From: Methanosphaera sp. ISO3-F5
Lineage (GTDB): Archaea; Methanobacteriota; Methanobacteria; Methanobacteriales; Methanobacteriaceae
Length of the DNA stretch: 64,000 bases
Direction: 5' to 3'
Assembly (NCBI RefSeq): GCF_034480035.2
Contig: NZ_CP118753.2
Location: 1,397,426-1,461,425, forward strand
Position 1 is the stretch's first letter; every line of letters begins with the position of its first letter. Positions 31,831 through 41,104 of this stretch are shown piece after piece. The notes below the pieces were generated by a model. The model made no database searches, had not been told where the DNA came from, and was given only the letters and a program-made list of their open reading frames with translations. The translations under genes and the position numbers were made by a program.

Positions 31831-33324
31831 TTATCTTTGTATTTTACTCTCAGCCCTATTAATCAGGTATAATACAGCAAGGAATAACGGCCAAACACTA
31901 ATCCTGCCAACCCAGAAATCAATGATTAAAACAATCTTAACCATCACAGGCATACTAGCAGAAATATAACTAATAGTTATACCCGTATTACCAATAGATA
32001 ACGCTGCAACAGTACTAGCCAAAGCAAAGTCATTACAATAAAACAGTATGACAAAAGTACTGAACAAGAATATTAACACATACGAAACAATAAATATCAG
32101 TATCGTTTTAATTGTTTTAGTTGATATTTCCCTATCCTTCTTATCATGATTAATACGTTTAGGCTTAATAACATTTTTTGGAAGCATCATTTCCTCTACT
32201 TCCCACCATATAGATTTAAACAATATGACAATATTATATAATTTAATACCACCACTGGTAGAACATATAGATCCACCCACAAATGTTAAGAGTAACAATA
32301 GGAAGAAACTAAACTGTGGCCAACTAGTAATGTCCTGTGATACAAAACCTGTAGATGACATTACAGAAATTACCTGAAATACCGAGTGCCTGAATATCTG
32401 CACTACATCATGACTATAATAACCCTGAGTATACAATGATAACATGATAAGTAATGTTGCTATTGTAACTATCACTACCATTGCTCTTATTTCTACATCC
32501 TTGAACAGGTTTTTTGTGTTACCCTTCAATATTCTGTAATGTATAACAAAGTTCGTACTACCCAGTATCATGAGGAATATTGTAACCAATTGTATTGCAA
32601 CAGAGTCAAATATATGAGTATCCGCTGAATAAATTGAATATCCCCCAGTTGCGAATGCTGTGAAAGTAAAACATATTGATTCGAAAAGGTTTAATCCCAG
32701 TATCAGGTATAAGCATATACCCATGGCCGTGATTAACAAGTATAGTTTAAGGAATATCATTGTGGTATGTCTTACATTTGGTGTCATTTGTTCTGTTCTT
32801 CCTTCTGCAAAGAACAATCTTTTCAAGCTGACACTTGATGGAACTATTACCAGTAACAATACAATTATTCCCAGTCCACCAAACCATTGTGTTAATGCTT
32901 TCCACATTGCAATTGAGTAGGGGTGTGTTTCTTCGGGTATTAATGAAAATCCTGTTGTGGTAATACCACTCATTGCTTCAAAAAAGGAGTCAAATGGTCC
33001 TAATTGTCCCGAAATCAAGTATGGAAGACCTGAGTATATTGCTATTATTCCCCATATTCCCAGTACAAATATCAGTGATCCTTTGAGTGATAGGTTTGTC
33101 AAATGTTTTCTTCTGAATAATGTGATTAACATTATTCCTGATATGAATGTTATTATTGCTGAGATAATGAATGCGTTTACCAATTTTTGTGTATCATTGT
33201 ATATTATTCCACAGATTATTGGTGCTATCATTAGTATTGACATTATTATGCACACGTATCCGGTGTAGTGTCCTATTGTTTTCAGTTCGTTTGGTTTTAA
33301 TTTATTGAGTTTATACGTATTCAT
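31831..33324 (-). CDS. trkH: TrkH family potassium uptake protein
   Basis: Membrane pore subunit of a Trk/Ktr-type K+ uptake system, about 497 aa. The four pore loops can be followed through their Gly-containing filters: S-G-I-T-T-T-G-F, F-A-T-G-G-Y-S, S-S-T-G-F and S-I-G-N-T-G-I-T. Q-W-F-G-G-L-G-I-I-V and G-G-S-I-C-S-T-S-G-G-I-K are further TrkH hallmarks. ATG 33324 was chosen because GGGAT lies 4 nt before it; the frame extends 8 codons further upstream. No trkA gene is next to it, so the regulatory subunit must come from elsewhere. The 240 bp to the ATPase gene are AT-rich and hold no gene (convergent ends). Confidence 0.9.
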   Translation of the reverse strand: MNTYKLNKLKPNELKTIGHYTGYVCIIMSILMIAPIICGIIYNDTQKLVNAFIISAIITFISGIMLITLFRRKHLTNLSLKGSLIFVLGIWGIIAIYSGLPYLISGQLGPFDSFFEAMSGITTTGFSLIPEETHPYSIAMWKALTQWFGGLGIIVLLLVIVPSSVSLKRLFFAEGRTEQMTPNVRHTTMIFLKLYLLITAMGICLYLILGLNLFESICFTFTAFATGGYSIYSADTHIFDSVAIQLVTIFLMILGSTNFVIHYRILKGNTKNLFKDVEIRAMVVIVTIATLLIMLSLYTQGYYSHDVVQIFRHSVFQVISVMSSTGFVSQDITSWPQFSFFLLLLLTFVGGSICSTSGGIKLYNIVILFKSIWWEVEEMMLPKNVIKPKRINHDKKDREISTKTIKTILIFIVSYVLIFLFSTFVILFYCNDFALASTVAALSIGNTGITISYISASMPVMVKIVLIIDFWVGRISVWPLFLAVLYLINRAESKIQR

Positions 33325-33476
33325 TATAATCCCGTGTATTTTATACATATTTATTTTGTAATTTTAAATATTTAATATTTTAATTAGAAATCATATTATT
33401 GGATAGAAAACTAGTGGTAAAATTGTAATAAAAAAAAATTGTGGAAAAAAAAGTTTTTTGAAAATAATTAATATTA

Positions 33477-33902
33477 TTATTTTTCAGAGGAGACTACTGT
33501 ACATAAATCTCTTAATGTTGATCCTATACTTCCGCCTATGGCTCCAAGTACTAATCCGATTATAACCGTTATTAATAGCACTATCATTATTGATGCAGCT
33601 ATTGATATATCTGTTGTCCCGAATAGGTTTCCTAGTTTAGGAAGGTAATACATTACTAGCATGATACTGAATATTAATGAGAATATAACACTTGCTGCAG
33701 TTCCTCTTAGAGTACCATGATTGTTTTTTTTCTTTTTGGATGGATTGTATAGGAATGCTGTGACGAAAGCTGATAGGACTATGGATAATATTGCTCCTGA
33801 TATTGGTAATCCTATCAGTCTACTTAGTAATAGTACTAGGCTTCCTATGAATATCCCTAATATCATTGATGTTATGTAATTATAGTTTGAATTAAAAATC
33901 AT
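33477..33902 (-). CDS. Small four-helix membrane protein (DUF5518-like)
   Basis: 141-residue membrane protein with about four hydrophobic segments and Gly-rich turns (L-V-L-G-A-I-G-G-S-I-G-S). A short basic loop K-K-K-K-N-N-H separates segments two and three. It resembles small methanogen membrane proteins filed as DUF5518, but I am not sure of the family. Function unknown. There is no clear ribosome site before ATG 33902. It lies 45 bp downstream of the next gene on the same strand, possibly co-transcribed with it. Confidence 0.6.
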   Translation of the reverse strand: MIFNSNYNYITSMILGIFIGSLVLLLSRLIGLPISGAILSIVLSAFVTAFLYNPSKKKKNNHGTLRGTAASVIFSLIFSIMLVMYYLPKLGNLFGTTDISIAASIMIVLLITVIIGLVLGAIGGSIGSTLRDLCTVVSSEK

Positions 33903-33947
33903 TTTTATCTATTCATAGTTTTATTTTACTTAATATTAATTATTTTC

Positions 33948-34418
33948 TTAATTTAATATTTCATAGTATTCAAGATTTGTGTTGATTCCATTATTTTTGA
34001 TAATTATTTTTTCGTAGGGTGTTATTATCATTTTTATGTTTTTTCTTGTATCTTCCACATATATTACGTTGTTTTCTAGTTTTTTTATTATGATGGTATC
34101 TTGATCTATTATTTCTTGCAGGTCTCTTTGTATTGTTGTGTTGTTAAGTATTAACAGGTCTACTATGTGTTTGTAGTTTAGTTTTGTAAGACCTGGCTTT
34201 GTTGATATTGTATTTTCCAGTATGAAATAATCGTCGAATTTTTTTGTGAGTATTGTTTTGTTTTTAAAAATTGAATTGTTTAGATTTTTTAGGTCGATTG
34301 TGTCTATGTATATGTATTCACAATCGTTTATCTCGGAATATTCTTTTGGTATGTTTATTATTTTTTTTACTAGATCTGTTTTTTCGTTGAGTTTAATGTC
34401 ATTGTTTATTTTTTTCAT
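33948..34418 (-). CDS. Hypothetical protein, 156 aa
   Basis: Not recognised. The product is soluble, rich in Ile, Asn and Lys, with no cysteine cluster, signal peptide or membrane segment. The frame is well supported by a strong GGAGGT ribosome site about 6 nt before ATG 34418. Its neighbours (small membrane protein downstream, acidic unknown upstream) give no hint of function. Confidence 0.65.
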   Translation of the reverse strand: MKKINNDIKLNEKTDLVKKIINIPKEYSEINDCEYIYIDTIDLKNLNNSIFKNKTILTKKFDDYFILENTISTKPGLTKLNYKHIVDLLILNNTTIQRDLQEIIDQDTIIIKKLENNVIYVEDTRKNIKMIITPYEKIIIKNNGINTNLEYYEILN

Positions 34419-34615
34419 TTTAGAACCTCCATCAAATATATGTATAAATCACCTTAATTATTCAAATACTATTTAAAGTGATTCAATTAAATAATTTTTA
34501 ATTTATAATATATAAAAGCTTTTATTCATAAAATTAAAGACAGAAAAATAGTTATAAGTTATTTAAAGCTTTTAAAACATATATTTCATATATTGATGAG
34601 GAAAAAAAAATAAAA

Positions 34616-35116
34616 CTAAAAAACCTTATCAATAACACTAGTAATCTTCAAAATATCATTATCAGACTTACCCAAACGCTTCATACTCTTAGCAGCAGCC
34701 TCCACAGGAGAATCCTTATTCTCCATCATAAACTGACTAATATAAGTCATAAACATCCTAAACTCCATCTTATTCTTAAAAGTCTGACGAAGAACCTTAT
34801 CAACATCCTTCTCATCCTCACCAATAGCAACATCATCAGTACTGACACCATCCAACGCAGCATTAATAGTATCCAAATCATGATACTTAAGAAGCTCATC
34901 CAAAAATGCAGCATTCATACGCTTCCTATTATCAGTATGCTTACGTAACTTCTTATCAGTCTGCATACGTTCCAAGAAGGAATCATAAAACACTTCAACC
35001 TCAGGTTCAGTTTTAAAAAGAACCTGAACAGCCTCCAACAAGTTAGTATCAACATTCAAACCAACAAATTCCTCATCCTCTTCCTCTTCCATACGTTTAA
35101 CTTCTTCAGGCTTCAT
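34616..35116 (-). CDS. Conserved-looking acidic hypothetical protein, 166 aa
   Basis: Not recognised. Starts with a charged run (K-P-E-E-V-K-R-M-E-E-E-E-D-E-E) and continues as an all-helical, soluble, acidic protein with no cysteines. The start is set by AGGAGGAGAT shortly before ATG 35116, one of the strongest ribosome sites in the window, which suggests good expression. The 275 bp upstream to the ligase gene hold nothing else that I can see. Possibly a Methanobacteriales-specific protein (inference). Confidence 0.65.
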   Translation of the reverse strand: MKPEEVKRMEEEEDEEFVGLNVDTNLLEAVQVLFKTEPEVEVFYDSFLERMQTDKKLRKHTDNRKRMNAAFLDELLKYHDLDTINAALDGVSTDDVAIGEDEKDVDKVLRQTFKNKMEFRMFMTYISQFMMENKDSPVEAAAKSMKRLGKSDNDILKITSVIDKVF

Positions 35117-35390
35117 AAAATATCTCCTCCTAAATCAAATAATTCCAACAACTTATCCAAAACATTAATAATAATCAATAATACAAAATCTAACAGCAAC
35201 CCTACTGAAAAAAAATATCAAATAATTATTAATCCTGTTAATAGTTTCCTATTTTTCAAATGACTATAAGTTAATAAATATATTCCTACAACAGCAATAA
35301 GTCCTTAATACATATAATAAATATTATGTTTATATTCAAAAATAAAACTTACTACACCAGAAAAAAATATGTAAATAAAAGGAGGTTATC

Positions 35391-36806
35391 TTAATCTATA
35401 CGTCCATATAAATCTATAATTTCTTCTAAGCCAACACCATCTTCCAATAATTCCAACATATGTTTTGCAGGGTTTGTATGATTATAAACTCTTTCATATA
35501 ATGAGTCTAGGAATTTTTCCTCACCATACCCTCTTTTTTCCAGTCCCTCCCTTGAAAGATCCAATACTTGTTCTATTAATGCATACAATTTGTCTTCATC
35601 AACAAAACTTGGAAGTTCACGATACAAAAAGAGTTTACGCAATTCCGTAGCATTGTAGCCATGATGGTATATGACTTCATCAGCTTCAAGCAGTGCGACA
35701 AGTTTTTCAAGGTTATGTTTTAATCCTAACTGAAATGCTCCTACTGTCATAACATCACGTATTGGCTGTGTGCAGGCACTACGATATTCTATTGTCCCCC
35801 TGTATGTTAAATCAAGGAATTTGAATGACCTGAGATACTTGATATCATCCAGTTCTGGTGTGAACTCTACTTCATCATATTTTCCCTTGTCACAGAATTC
35901 ACCATGTATCCGGTCTTGACTGAAATAGTCCATGATATTTATTGTTGGGAAGTTAATATAGTATCCTTCCCTCATTGTACAGTATATGTTTAATGATTCT
36001 ATATATCTTATCAGATCATCCAGGTCTTTTAGTTCTGTTTCATACATTCCAATGTTATGTGGATTGATTCCATGAGTACTGTCCTGCCAGAAGTTATCTC
36101 TACAGCATAATAAGTTTGTATCCTCTTCGAGTAGTACAGAGTTTGAAAATATTACTGCCTTTAATGGTTCTAGTTTGCTGAATGTGTTTATTGTTTTTAT
36201 AAGATTCTTTTTTTCAACATCTAATTGTATCTGGGATGCACTTGAGAACATTCCATATTCCGGGTGATCATGGAAGTATTTTGGTAATTTTGAATATTTT
36301 GAGTATGAGCATAGATGATGATATAACATTTGGTATCTTTCGCTTGGTATTGGGATGTGTTTATTGTATTTCCTATAGGGGTTTATTCCTATGCCTGTTA
36401 GTGTATGGTTGTATTTTTCAAATGTTTCTTTAAAGAATTGGTAGTACGTCTTGAATCTTTCATGTACGTTTATTAGGCTTGTTTCTTTGCCTATTGAAAA
36501 TTCAAGGTTGTTATATGAGCAGTCATAGGATACTATGTCGCCTGTCTGTTTGTCTATCAGTGAGCAGGCGTGCCCGTTATGGTCAATGACATTAAAATTG
36601 AATTGTTGAAATTTTTTAAGAAATTCTGCTGTTACTTTGTGTACTATTGTAAAGTTTACTGCTTTTTTTTCTAAGTTTACTATTGGTATTTCCACTTCTA
36701 CTCCTACAAAGTCCTTGTAACCTTCTGTTGTTGGTTTTATGAATCTGTCATATAAGCGTTTTTTTATAGTTTTTTCACTGATGGTTGAGTGAGTATTCTT
36801 TTGCAT
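35391..36806 (-). CDS. Glutamate-cysteine ligase-like enzyme (GCS2/EgtA-like)
   Basis: ATP-dependent carboxylate-amine ligase of the gamma-glutamylcysteine synthetase superfamily, 471 aa. Signatures: the metal-binding G-V-E-V-E-I-P near residue 35, N-N-L-E-F-S-I, and the late E-Y-R-S-A-C-T-Q-P that is typical for the family. It would join the gamma-carboxyl of glutamate to an amine such as cysteine; the real acceptor is unknown. Its first 32 bp overlap the end of the upstream class II amidohydrolase gene, with GGTGAT as ribosome site inside the overlap, so the two products are made together. The same pairing (EgtA with EgtC) is known from ergothioneine synthesis, but no other egt gene is in this window. 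Confidence 0.75.
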   Translation of the reverse strand: MQKNTHSTISEKTIKKRLYDRFIKPTTEGYKDFVGVEVEIPIVNLEKKAVNFTIVHKVTAEFLKKFQQFNFNVIDHNGHACSLIDKQTGDIVSYDCSYNNLEFSIGKETSLINVHERFKTYYQFFKETFEKYNHTLTGIGINPYRKYNKHIPIPSERYQMLYHHLCSYSKYSKLPKYFHDHPEYGMFSSASQIQLDVEKKNLIKTINTFSKLEPLKAVIFSNSVLLEEDTNLLCCRDNFWQDSTHGINPHNIGMYETELKDLDDLIRYIESLNIYCTMREGYYINFPTINIMDYFSQDRIHGEFCDKGKYDEVEFTPELDDIKYLRSFKFLDLTYRGTIEYRSACTQPIRDVMTVGAFQLGLKHNLEKLVALLEADEVIYHHGYNATELRKLFLYRELPSFVDEDKLYALIEQVLDLSREGLEKRGYGEEKFLDSLYERVYNHTNPAKHMLELLEDGVGLEEIIDLYGRID

Positions 36807-37617
36807 AGTTTAAATCACCAAATTTTTCTATTAATTTATTTTTCATTTCTTCTGACATGTGATCTACTATATAATCGAAATGTTCTCCGGTTATTCTGTA
36901 TTCATGGTTATGTGTTCGGCCTCTTTTGTATATTTCTCCGTTTTTTAATGAGATTACTTTGTTTATTGGAAATTCTTTCCAGTTTTCTTTGCTTAGTGGT
37001 CTGGTTGATATGAATATGCTGTCATGTGCTTGTAGGTAGTATAATGATTGTTTATAGTTTGCATGAACATACATGAATTCTCCATTGAATAGCATTAGGT
37101 TTAATTTGTTTCCTTCTGATAGGTCTCTGATTATTCCTTCGATGAAGTTAAAGCATTCATCACTGTTTAGTGGTGCATTTTTTGCATCTTGTGCTTCGTT
37201 TATTTTGTCTATGATGAATAGTAGTATTCTTTCTGAGTCTGTTTCTCCTAGTTGTTGGGATATGTACCTGTTTAGTGGTTCGTAGTTGAATATTGTTCCG
37301 TTATGTATTAGTGTCCATGTTCTGCCTGAGTTATCAATTTTAGAAAAGGGATGACAATTGAATGAATCCATGTAGCCCATTGTTGCTAGTCGTATGTGTG
37401 CGAATGCATGTTCTACTATGATTGGTTTTTCTAGTATTTGTTGTAGTTCTTTGCTTTGAGATGCTTTAATTGGTTGTTTTTCTATTATTAACTGGTTTTG
37501 TTGCATTATTGCTAATCCCCATCCATGTGGGTGTTGTTCGCAGTGGCTGTAGAATTGGTTTAGGTAGTCGTTTATTCTGATGCATCTTTTTGATGTTATT
37601 CCGAATAATTCACACAT
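36775..37617 (-). CDS. Class II glutamine amidotransferase (EgtC/YafJ-like)
   Basis: N-terminal-nucleophile amidohydrolase, 280 aa. Cys2 directly after the start Met is the nucleophile (M-C-E-L-F-G-I). Further signatures are H-P-H-G-W-G-L-A-I, A-F-A-H-I-R-L-A-T-M-G, H-N-G-T-I-F-N-Y and T-D-S-E-R. There is no synthase domain, so it should act as a stand-alone amidase on gamma-glutamyl amides, as EgtC does, or supply ammonia to a partner. A strong GGAGGTGA ribosome site lies 5 nt before ATG 37617. Its end overlaps the ligase gene, which argues for one pathway. The 290 bp upstream hold no clear gene. Confidence 0.8.
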   Translation of the reverse strand: MCELFGITSKRCIRINDYLNQFYSHCEQHPHGWGLAIMQQNQLIIEKQPIKASQSKELQQILEKPIIVEHAFAHIRLATMGYMDSFNCHPFSKIDNSGRTWTLIHNGTIFNYEPLNRYISQQLGETDSERILLFIIDKINEAQDAKNAPLNSDECFNFIEGIIRDLSEGNKLNLMLFNGEFMYVHANYKQSLYYLQAHDSIFISTRPLSKENWKEFPINKVISLKNGEIYKRGRTHNHEYRITGEHFDYIVDHMSEEMKNKLIEKFGDLNYAKEYSLNHQ

Positions 37618-37904
37618 ATTGTCACCTCCGTTGTTATTTTTTGTATAAATTAATAATTTGGTTTTTTTTATGCTTAAAATGAATAAGTATATTTATGTTT
37701 GTTTTATTACTTAATTCATGGCACTTGTTTTGTTTTTGTTTGGTTTTATTATTAATTTATATTTTTTTCTATTTTTTGATATTTTATGAAAAATTTTTTT
37801 ATTAAAAATATAATATAACATTGTTAATATTATATAAATGTATTACCACCATAACATATAAACATATGCACAAAAAAACAACCACCAAAAAAAGAAAACA
37901 AGGA

Positions 37905-38312
37905 TTAACTTAAAAAATCCTTAACAAAATTAATAAAATCTTGAATATCCCCATCATCAGGCCTGCCAGCATTCATACCAACAAAACTACCCGGACAATG
38001 AAACTCACAATCAGACAAAGAAATACTAGTATTCTCCAAAACATCAGAAATCAGCAAATAATTAGACTCCATAATCCCAGAAGTCGAAAAATTAACAAAA
38101 CTTCCAACACGAACACCAATATTACTAATAAAAGATATGACACCCGGATCCAGTGAAGAACCATAAACACCAGAACCAAAGAATAACACATCAACATCCT
38201 CAGTCAAATCATGAGAAATATCAAGAGCAGGAACATTCAAATAATCCGAAAGAGCATCCGCCAAACGTTTAGTATTACCAGACTTAGAATAATATCTTAT
38301 AGCATACTTCAT
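37905..38312 (-). CDS. Short flavodoxin-like protein
   Basis: 135-residue flavodoxin-fold protein. The FMN phosphate loop Y-Y-S-K-S-G-N-T-K-R-L-A follows the first strand, and F-F-G-S-G-V-Y-G supplies the second FMN contact. It is near the short end for flavodoxins. Its ATG shares a base with the stop of the glutathione-peroxidase-like gene (TAATG), so the two are translationally coupled. It may deliver electrons to the peroxidase or to a thiol reductase (inference). Confidence 0.8.
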   Translation of the reverse strand: MKYAIRYYSKSGNTKRLADALSDYLNVPALDISHDLTEDVDVLFFGSGVYGSSLDPGVISFISNIGVRVGSFVNFSTSGIMESNYLLISDVLENTSISLSDCEFHCPGSFVGMNAGRPDDGDIQDFINFVKDFLS

Positions 38313-38857
38313 TATAATAACTCACGTATTTTCTCTTTAACAATACCTAAATCCTTGGTTGGTTCAAATCTTTCAACAACATTACCCTCACGGTCAACTA
38401 AAAACTTAGTGAAATTCCATTTAATATCACTATTATTCATATAATCAGGGTCAATCTTGGAAACAACATCCTCAATAACACCTGCTAACTCATGATCAGA
38501 ATCAAATCCTTCAAAAGATTTCTCACTCTTCAAGTAAGTGAATAATGGATCTTCATCACTGCCATTGACATTAATCTTCTCAAAGATAGGATACTCAACT
38601 AGAAACTTAAGACGACAGGCCTTCTTAATCTCCTCACCAGTACCTGGAGCCTGGTTACCAAACTGGTTACAAGGAAAATCAAGAATAACAAAACCATCAT
38701 TCTTAAACTCATCATAAATATCTGCTAACTCATTATACTGTGGAGTGAAACCACATTCAGTTGCTGAATTAACAATTAATAAAACATTTCCTTCATAATC
38801 TGATAATGAAACATCATTACCTTCTGTATCTTTAACTGTATAATCATAAATTGACAT
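38312..38857 (-). CDS. Glutathione peroxidase family thiol peroxidase
   Basis: Reduces hydrogen peroxide or organic hydroperoxides with electrons from a thiol donor; members with two working cysteines normally use thioredoxin rather than glutathione. Peroxidatic Cys35 sits in S-A-T-E-C-G-F-T, Gln65 in F-P-C-N-Q-F-G-N-Q, and Trp147-Asn148 in W-N-F-T-K-F, completing the catalytic tetrad. Cys81 is in place for the resolving cysteine. 181 aa is full length. The family is mainly bacterial and eukaryotic, so this copy was probably acquired by transfer (inference). AGGAG lies 11 nt before the ATG. Confidence 0.92.
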   Translation of the reverse strand: MSIYDYTVKDTEGNDVSLSDYEGNVLLIVNSATECGFTPQYNELADIYDEFKNDGFVILDFPCNQFGNQAPGTGEEIKKACRLKFLVEYPIFEKINVNGSDEDPLFTYLKSEKSFEGFDSDHELAGVIEDVVSKIDPDYMNNSDIKWNFTKFLVDREGNVVERFEPTKDLGIVKEKIRELL

Positions 38858-39031
38858 GTTTATTTTATTCTCCTATTGTTTAATTAATAGATTATTATTA
38901 ATCATATATAAAATGTTATGTACAAATTATATGCAAAATAAGGACTATATCAAAAAATATAATAAAAAATAAAAAAGCATAAGTAATAGAATAAAAATTT
39001 CAAAAAAAGGGGTTGTAGATGATTGTGAAAA

Positions 39032-40132
39032 TCAATCACTTATATCATAATCATCCACTATAATAAATTTATATTCAGGGTATTTATCATATAGTTTTTC
39101 AAGAACTTCTTCTTTTATTTGTTCACGATTTGCATTAAAATCAACTATCAAATCAAAACTAACAATATTTTTTTCATCATATACATAGAACCCATGCATT
39201 TGTAATACTTCAGGGTATTCGCTTAACAAAGACTCAAGATAAGAACGAATCTCAGCAAACTCCTCCACAGAATCATTAGTCGCATAAATACCAACAGTCA
39301 AAGCAATACCAAAGTTCTCATAAACCGCCGACCTAATCCTAAAAGTCAAAGCATGAATCTCCTTAGCAGTTAAATAATCATCAATCTCAATATGGACACT
39401 ACCCACAGTATCCTCAGGACCATAATTATGCAAAGCAAGATCATAAGCCCCATAAACACCATCAAAAGACTCAACTTCCTCCTTAATCTTACGAGACAAG
39501 TCCGAATCCACACGAGACCCAATCATACTATTAATAGTTTCCTGCAACATTTCAATACTAGCCTTAATAATAACAAATGAAATGATAACACCAAGAATAC
39601 CCTCCAAACTAATATGCCACACCAAACTAATAATAGCAGCAACCAAAGTTGATAAAGAAAGAATAGAATCAAAGAAAGCATCACTACCAGATGCAACCAA
39701 TGCCTGAGAATTAATATCTTCTCCAACACCCTTCACATAACGACCTAAAACAAACTTAACAACAACTGCTACCGCAACAATAACAAGAGAAACCGTAGTA
39801 TAACTTGTTACATCAGGCACGAAAATCTTAGGAAAAGATTCCTGTAAAGACGTGATACCTGCCCATAAAACTATAACAGCAATAATTACTGATGAAAAAT
39901 ATTCTATCCTACCATAACCATAAGGATGATTCTTATCAGGAGGACGACTAGCAAGCTTAGCCCCAATGATAGTAATAATAGAACTTAATGCATCAGTCAA
40001 GTTATTAACCGCATCCAACGTAATAGCAATAGAATTAACCAAAATTCCAATAGTTGCCTTAAATGCTACAAGTACTAGGTTAACAACAATGCCAACAATA
40101 CTTGTTTGAATAATCTTTTTCTGCCTATCCAT
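39032..40132 (-). CDS. Cation diffusion facilitator (CDF) family metal exporter
   Basis: Membrane antiporter for divalent metal ions, 366 aa, with about six membrane segments and a C-terminal cytoplasmic domain. Helix 2 reads N43-x3-D47 (D-A-V-N-N-L-T-D) and helix 5 D-x3-D (S-D-A-F-F-D). The transport site therefore has no histidine, which in this family speaks for Mn or Fe rather than Zn. R-P-P-D-K-N-H-P-Y-G-Y-G-R-I-E-Y is the CDF loop signature. The tail is extended by a second ferredoxin-like stretch after the first. AGGTGA lies shortly before ATG 40132. It is a single gene 45 bp downstream of the sirtuin gene. Confidence 0.88.
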   Translation of the reverse strand: MDRQKKIIQTSIVGIVVNLVLVAFKATIGILVNSIAITLDAVNNLTDALSSIITIIGAKLASRPPDKNHPYGYGRIEYFSSVIIAVIVLWAGITSLQESFPKIFVPDVTSYTTVSLVIVAVAVVVKFVLGRYVKGVGEDINSQALVASGSDAFFDSILSLSTLVAAIISLVWHISLEGILGVIISFVIIKASIEMLQETINSMIGSRVDSDLSRKIKEEVESFDGVYGAYDLALHNYGPEDTVGSVHIEIDDYLTAKEIHALTFRIRSAVYENFGIALTVGIYATNDSVEEFAEIRSYLESLLSEYPEVLQMHGFYVYDEKNIVSFDLIVDFNANREQIKEEVLEKLYDKYPEYKFIIVDDYDISD

Positions 40133-40177
40133 AAGTTCACCTAATAACTAATATTTATCCAAAGAAATATAATAATT

Positions 40178-41104
40178 TTAAACTTGAATCATTCTAATTA
40201 ATTCATCTAACACTTCCTCCACATCAGCACCGACAGGAATATAACGATTAATAAAATCATTAGGCAAATCATATTCCAATAACTTTTCCGGAGGAACTAA
40301 CCTGTACGTTTTATGAACATTAACCGCCACTTCCAGGAAATCCTTATTAAAACGTACAAGATTCCACTTAGGTAACTGAAATGTCATCGTCTCAAATGGA
40401 AACCTTATTATCCCCGGAGTATTATATCCTATTCCAAACTCCAATAACAAAGTCTTCGAGTCTTTCGCTTTATTGACAAATTCCTGATATGCCTTTTTTT
40501 GTAAATGCCAATGCTTGTCTTCAACAAAATAATTATCTACCCTGAGGTTTGTCTCCTGTGGCTGACCACACACTGGACAGTACGGAACTAATTGGCTTGG
40601 TATCTTCAATTCTTCATCCGTGCTTTCAACCATCTGCTTTACTATTTCAGTATTATCATATAACTTATCATGACATGCTTTACTACACTGAAAATACCTG
40701 TAACTTCCCTGTGTTGCAAATACATTATATGATGGAAATCCTGATTTAATAAACTGGTCATCAACATTAGTTGTAATTACAAAGTATTCCTTGTCTTTAA
40801 CTAATTCATATATTTTCTTGTATAATGGTAATCCTTCTACAAGTTCCTCATTAACGTATATCTGTTTTGCCCAGTACCCCCACTTTTCTTCTAGTGTTTC
40901 AAATGGATAGAATCCACCAGTGTACATGTCTGTCATATCATACTTTTTCATGTATTCACTGAAATATTTTTTAAATCGTTCCCCCGAATATGTTAGTCCA
41001 GCAGCTGTTGATAATCCTGCCCCTGCACCTATTAGTATATATTCTGAGTCTTCCAGTAGTTGTTTAATTTCTTCTATACGTTCTGATAGTTTTTTCATAT
41101 ACAT
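40178..41104 (-). CDS. Class M sirtuin (SirTM), likely protein ADP-ribosyltransferase
   Basis: NAD-dependent Sir2-fold enzyme, about 308 aa. NAD loop G-A-G-A-G-L-S-T-A-A-G at 26-36; T-T-N-V-D-D-Q-F at 111-118 replaces the deacetylase T-Q-N-x-D; Gln132 (A-T-Q-G) stands where deacetylases have the catalytic His. The zinc site is C140-x3-C144 and C176-x2-C179. Asn113, Gln132 and Arg188 match in spacing the Asn/Gln/Arg set described for class M sirtuins, which ADP-ribosylate a lipoyl carrier protein in some bacteria. It overlaps the macrodomain gene by 41 bp, the hallmark gene pair of this system. ATG 41104 was chosen because GATGAT lies 4 nt upstream. No GcvH-like or lipoate ligase gene is in the window. 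Confidence 0.85.
   Translation of the reverse strand: MYMKKLSERIEEIKQLLEDSEYILIGAGAGLSTAAGLTYSGERFKKYFSEYMKKYDMTDMYTGGFYPFETLEEKWGYWAKQIYVNEELVEGLPLYKKIYELVKDKEYFVITTNVDDQFIKSGFPSYNVFATQGSYRYFQCSKACHDKLYDNTEIVKQMVESTDEELKIPSQLVPYCPVCGQPQETNLRVDNYFVEDKHWHLQKKAYQEFVNKAKDSKTLLLEFGIGYNTPGIIRFPFETMTFQLPKWNLVRFNKDFLEVAVNVHKTYRLVPPEKLLEYDLPNDFINRYIPVGADVEEVLDELIRMIQV

Noticed and set aside
37718-37789. 23-residue hydrophobic open frame (one possible membrane helix) in the gap before the flavodoxin gene
   Set aside because: No ribosome site, and T-rich DNA easily codes Phe/Leu runs by chance.
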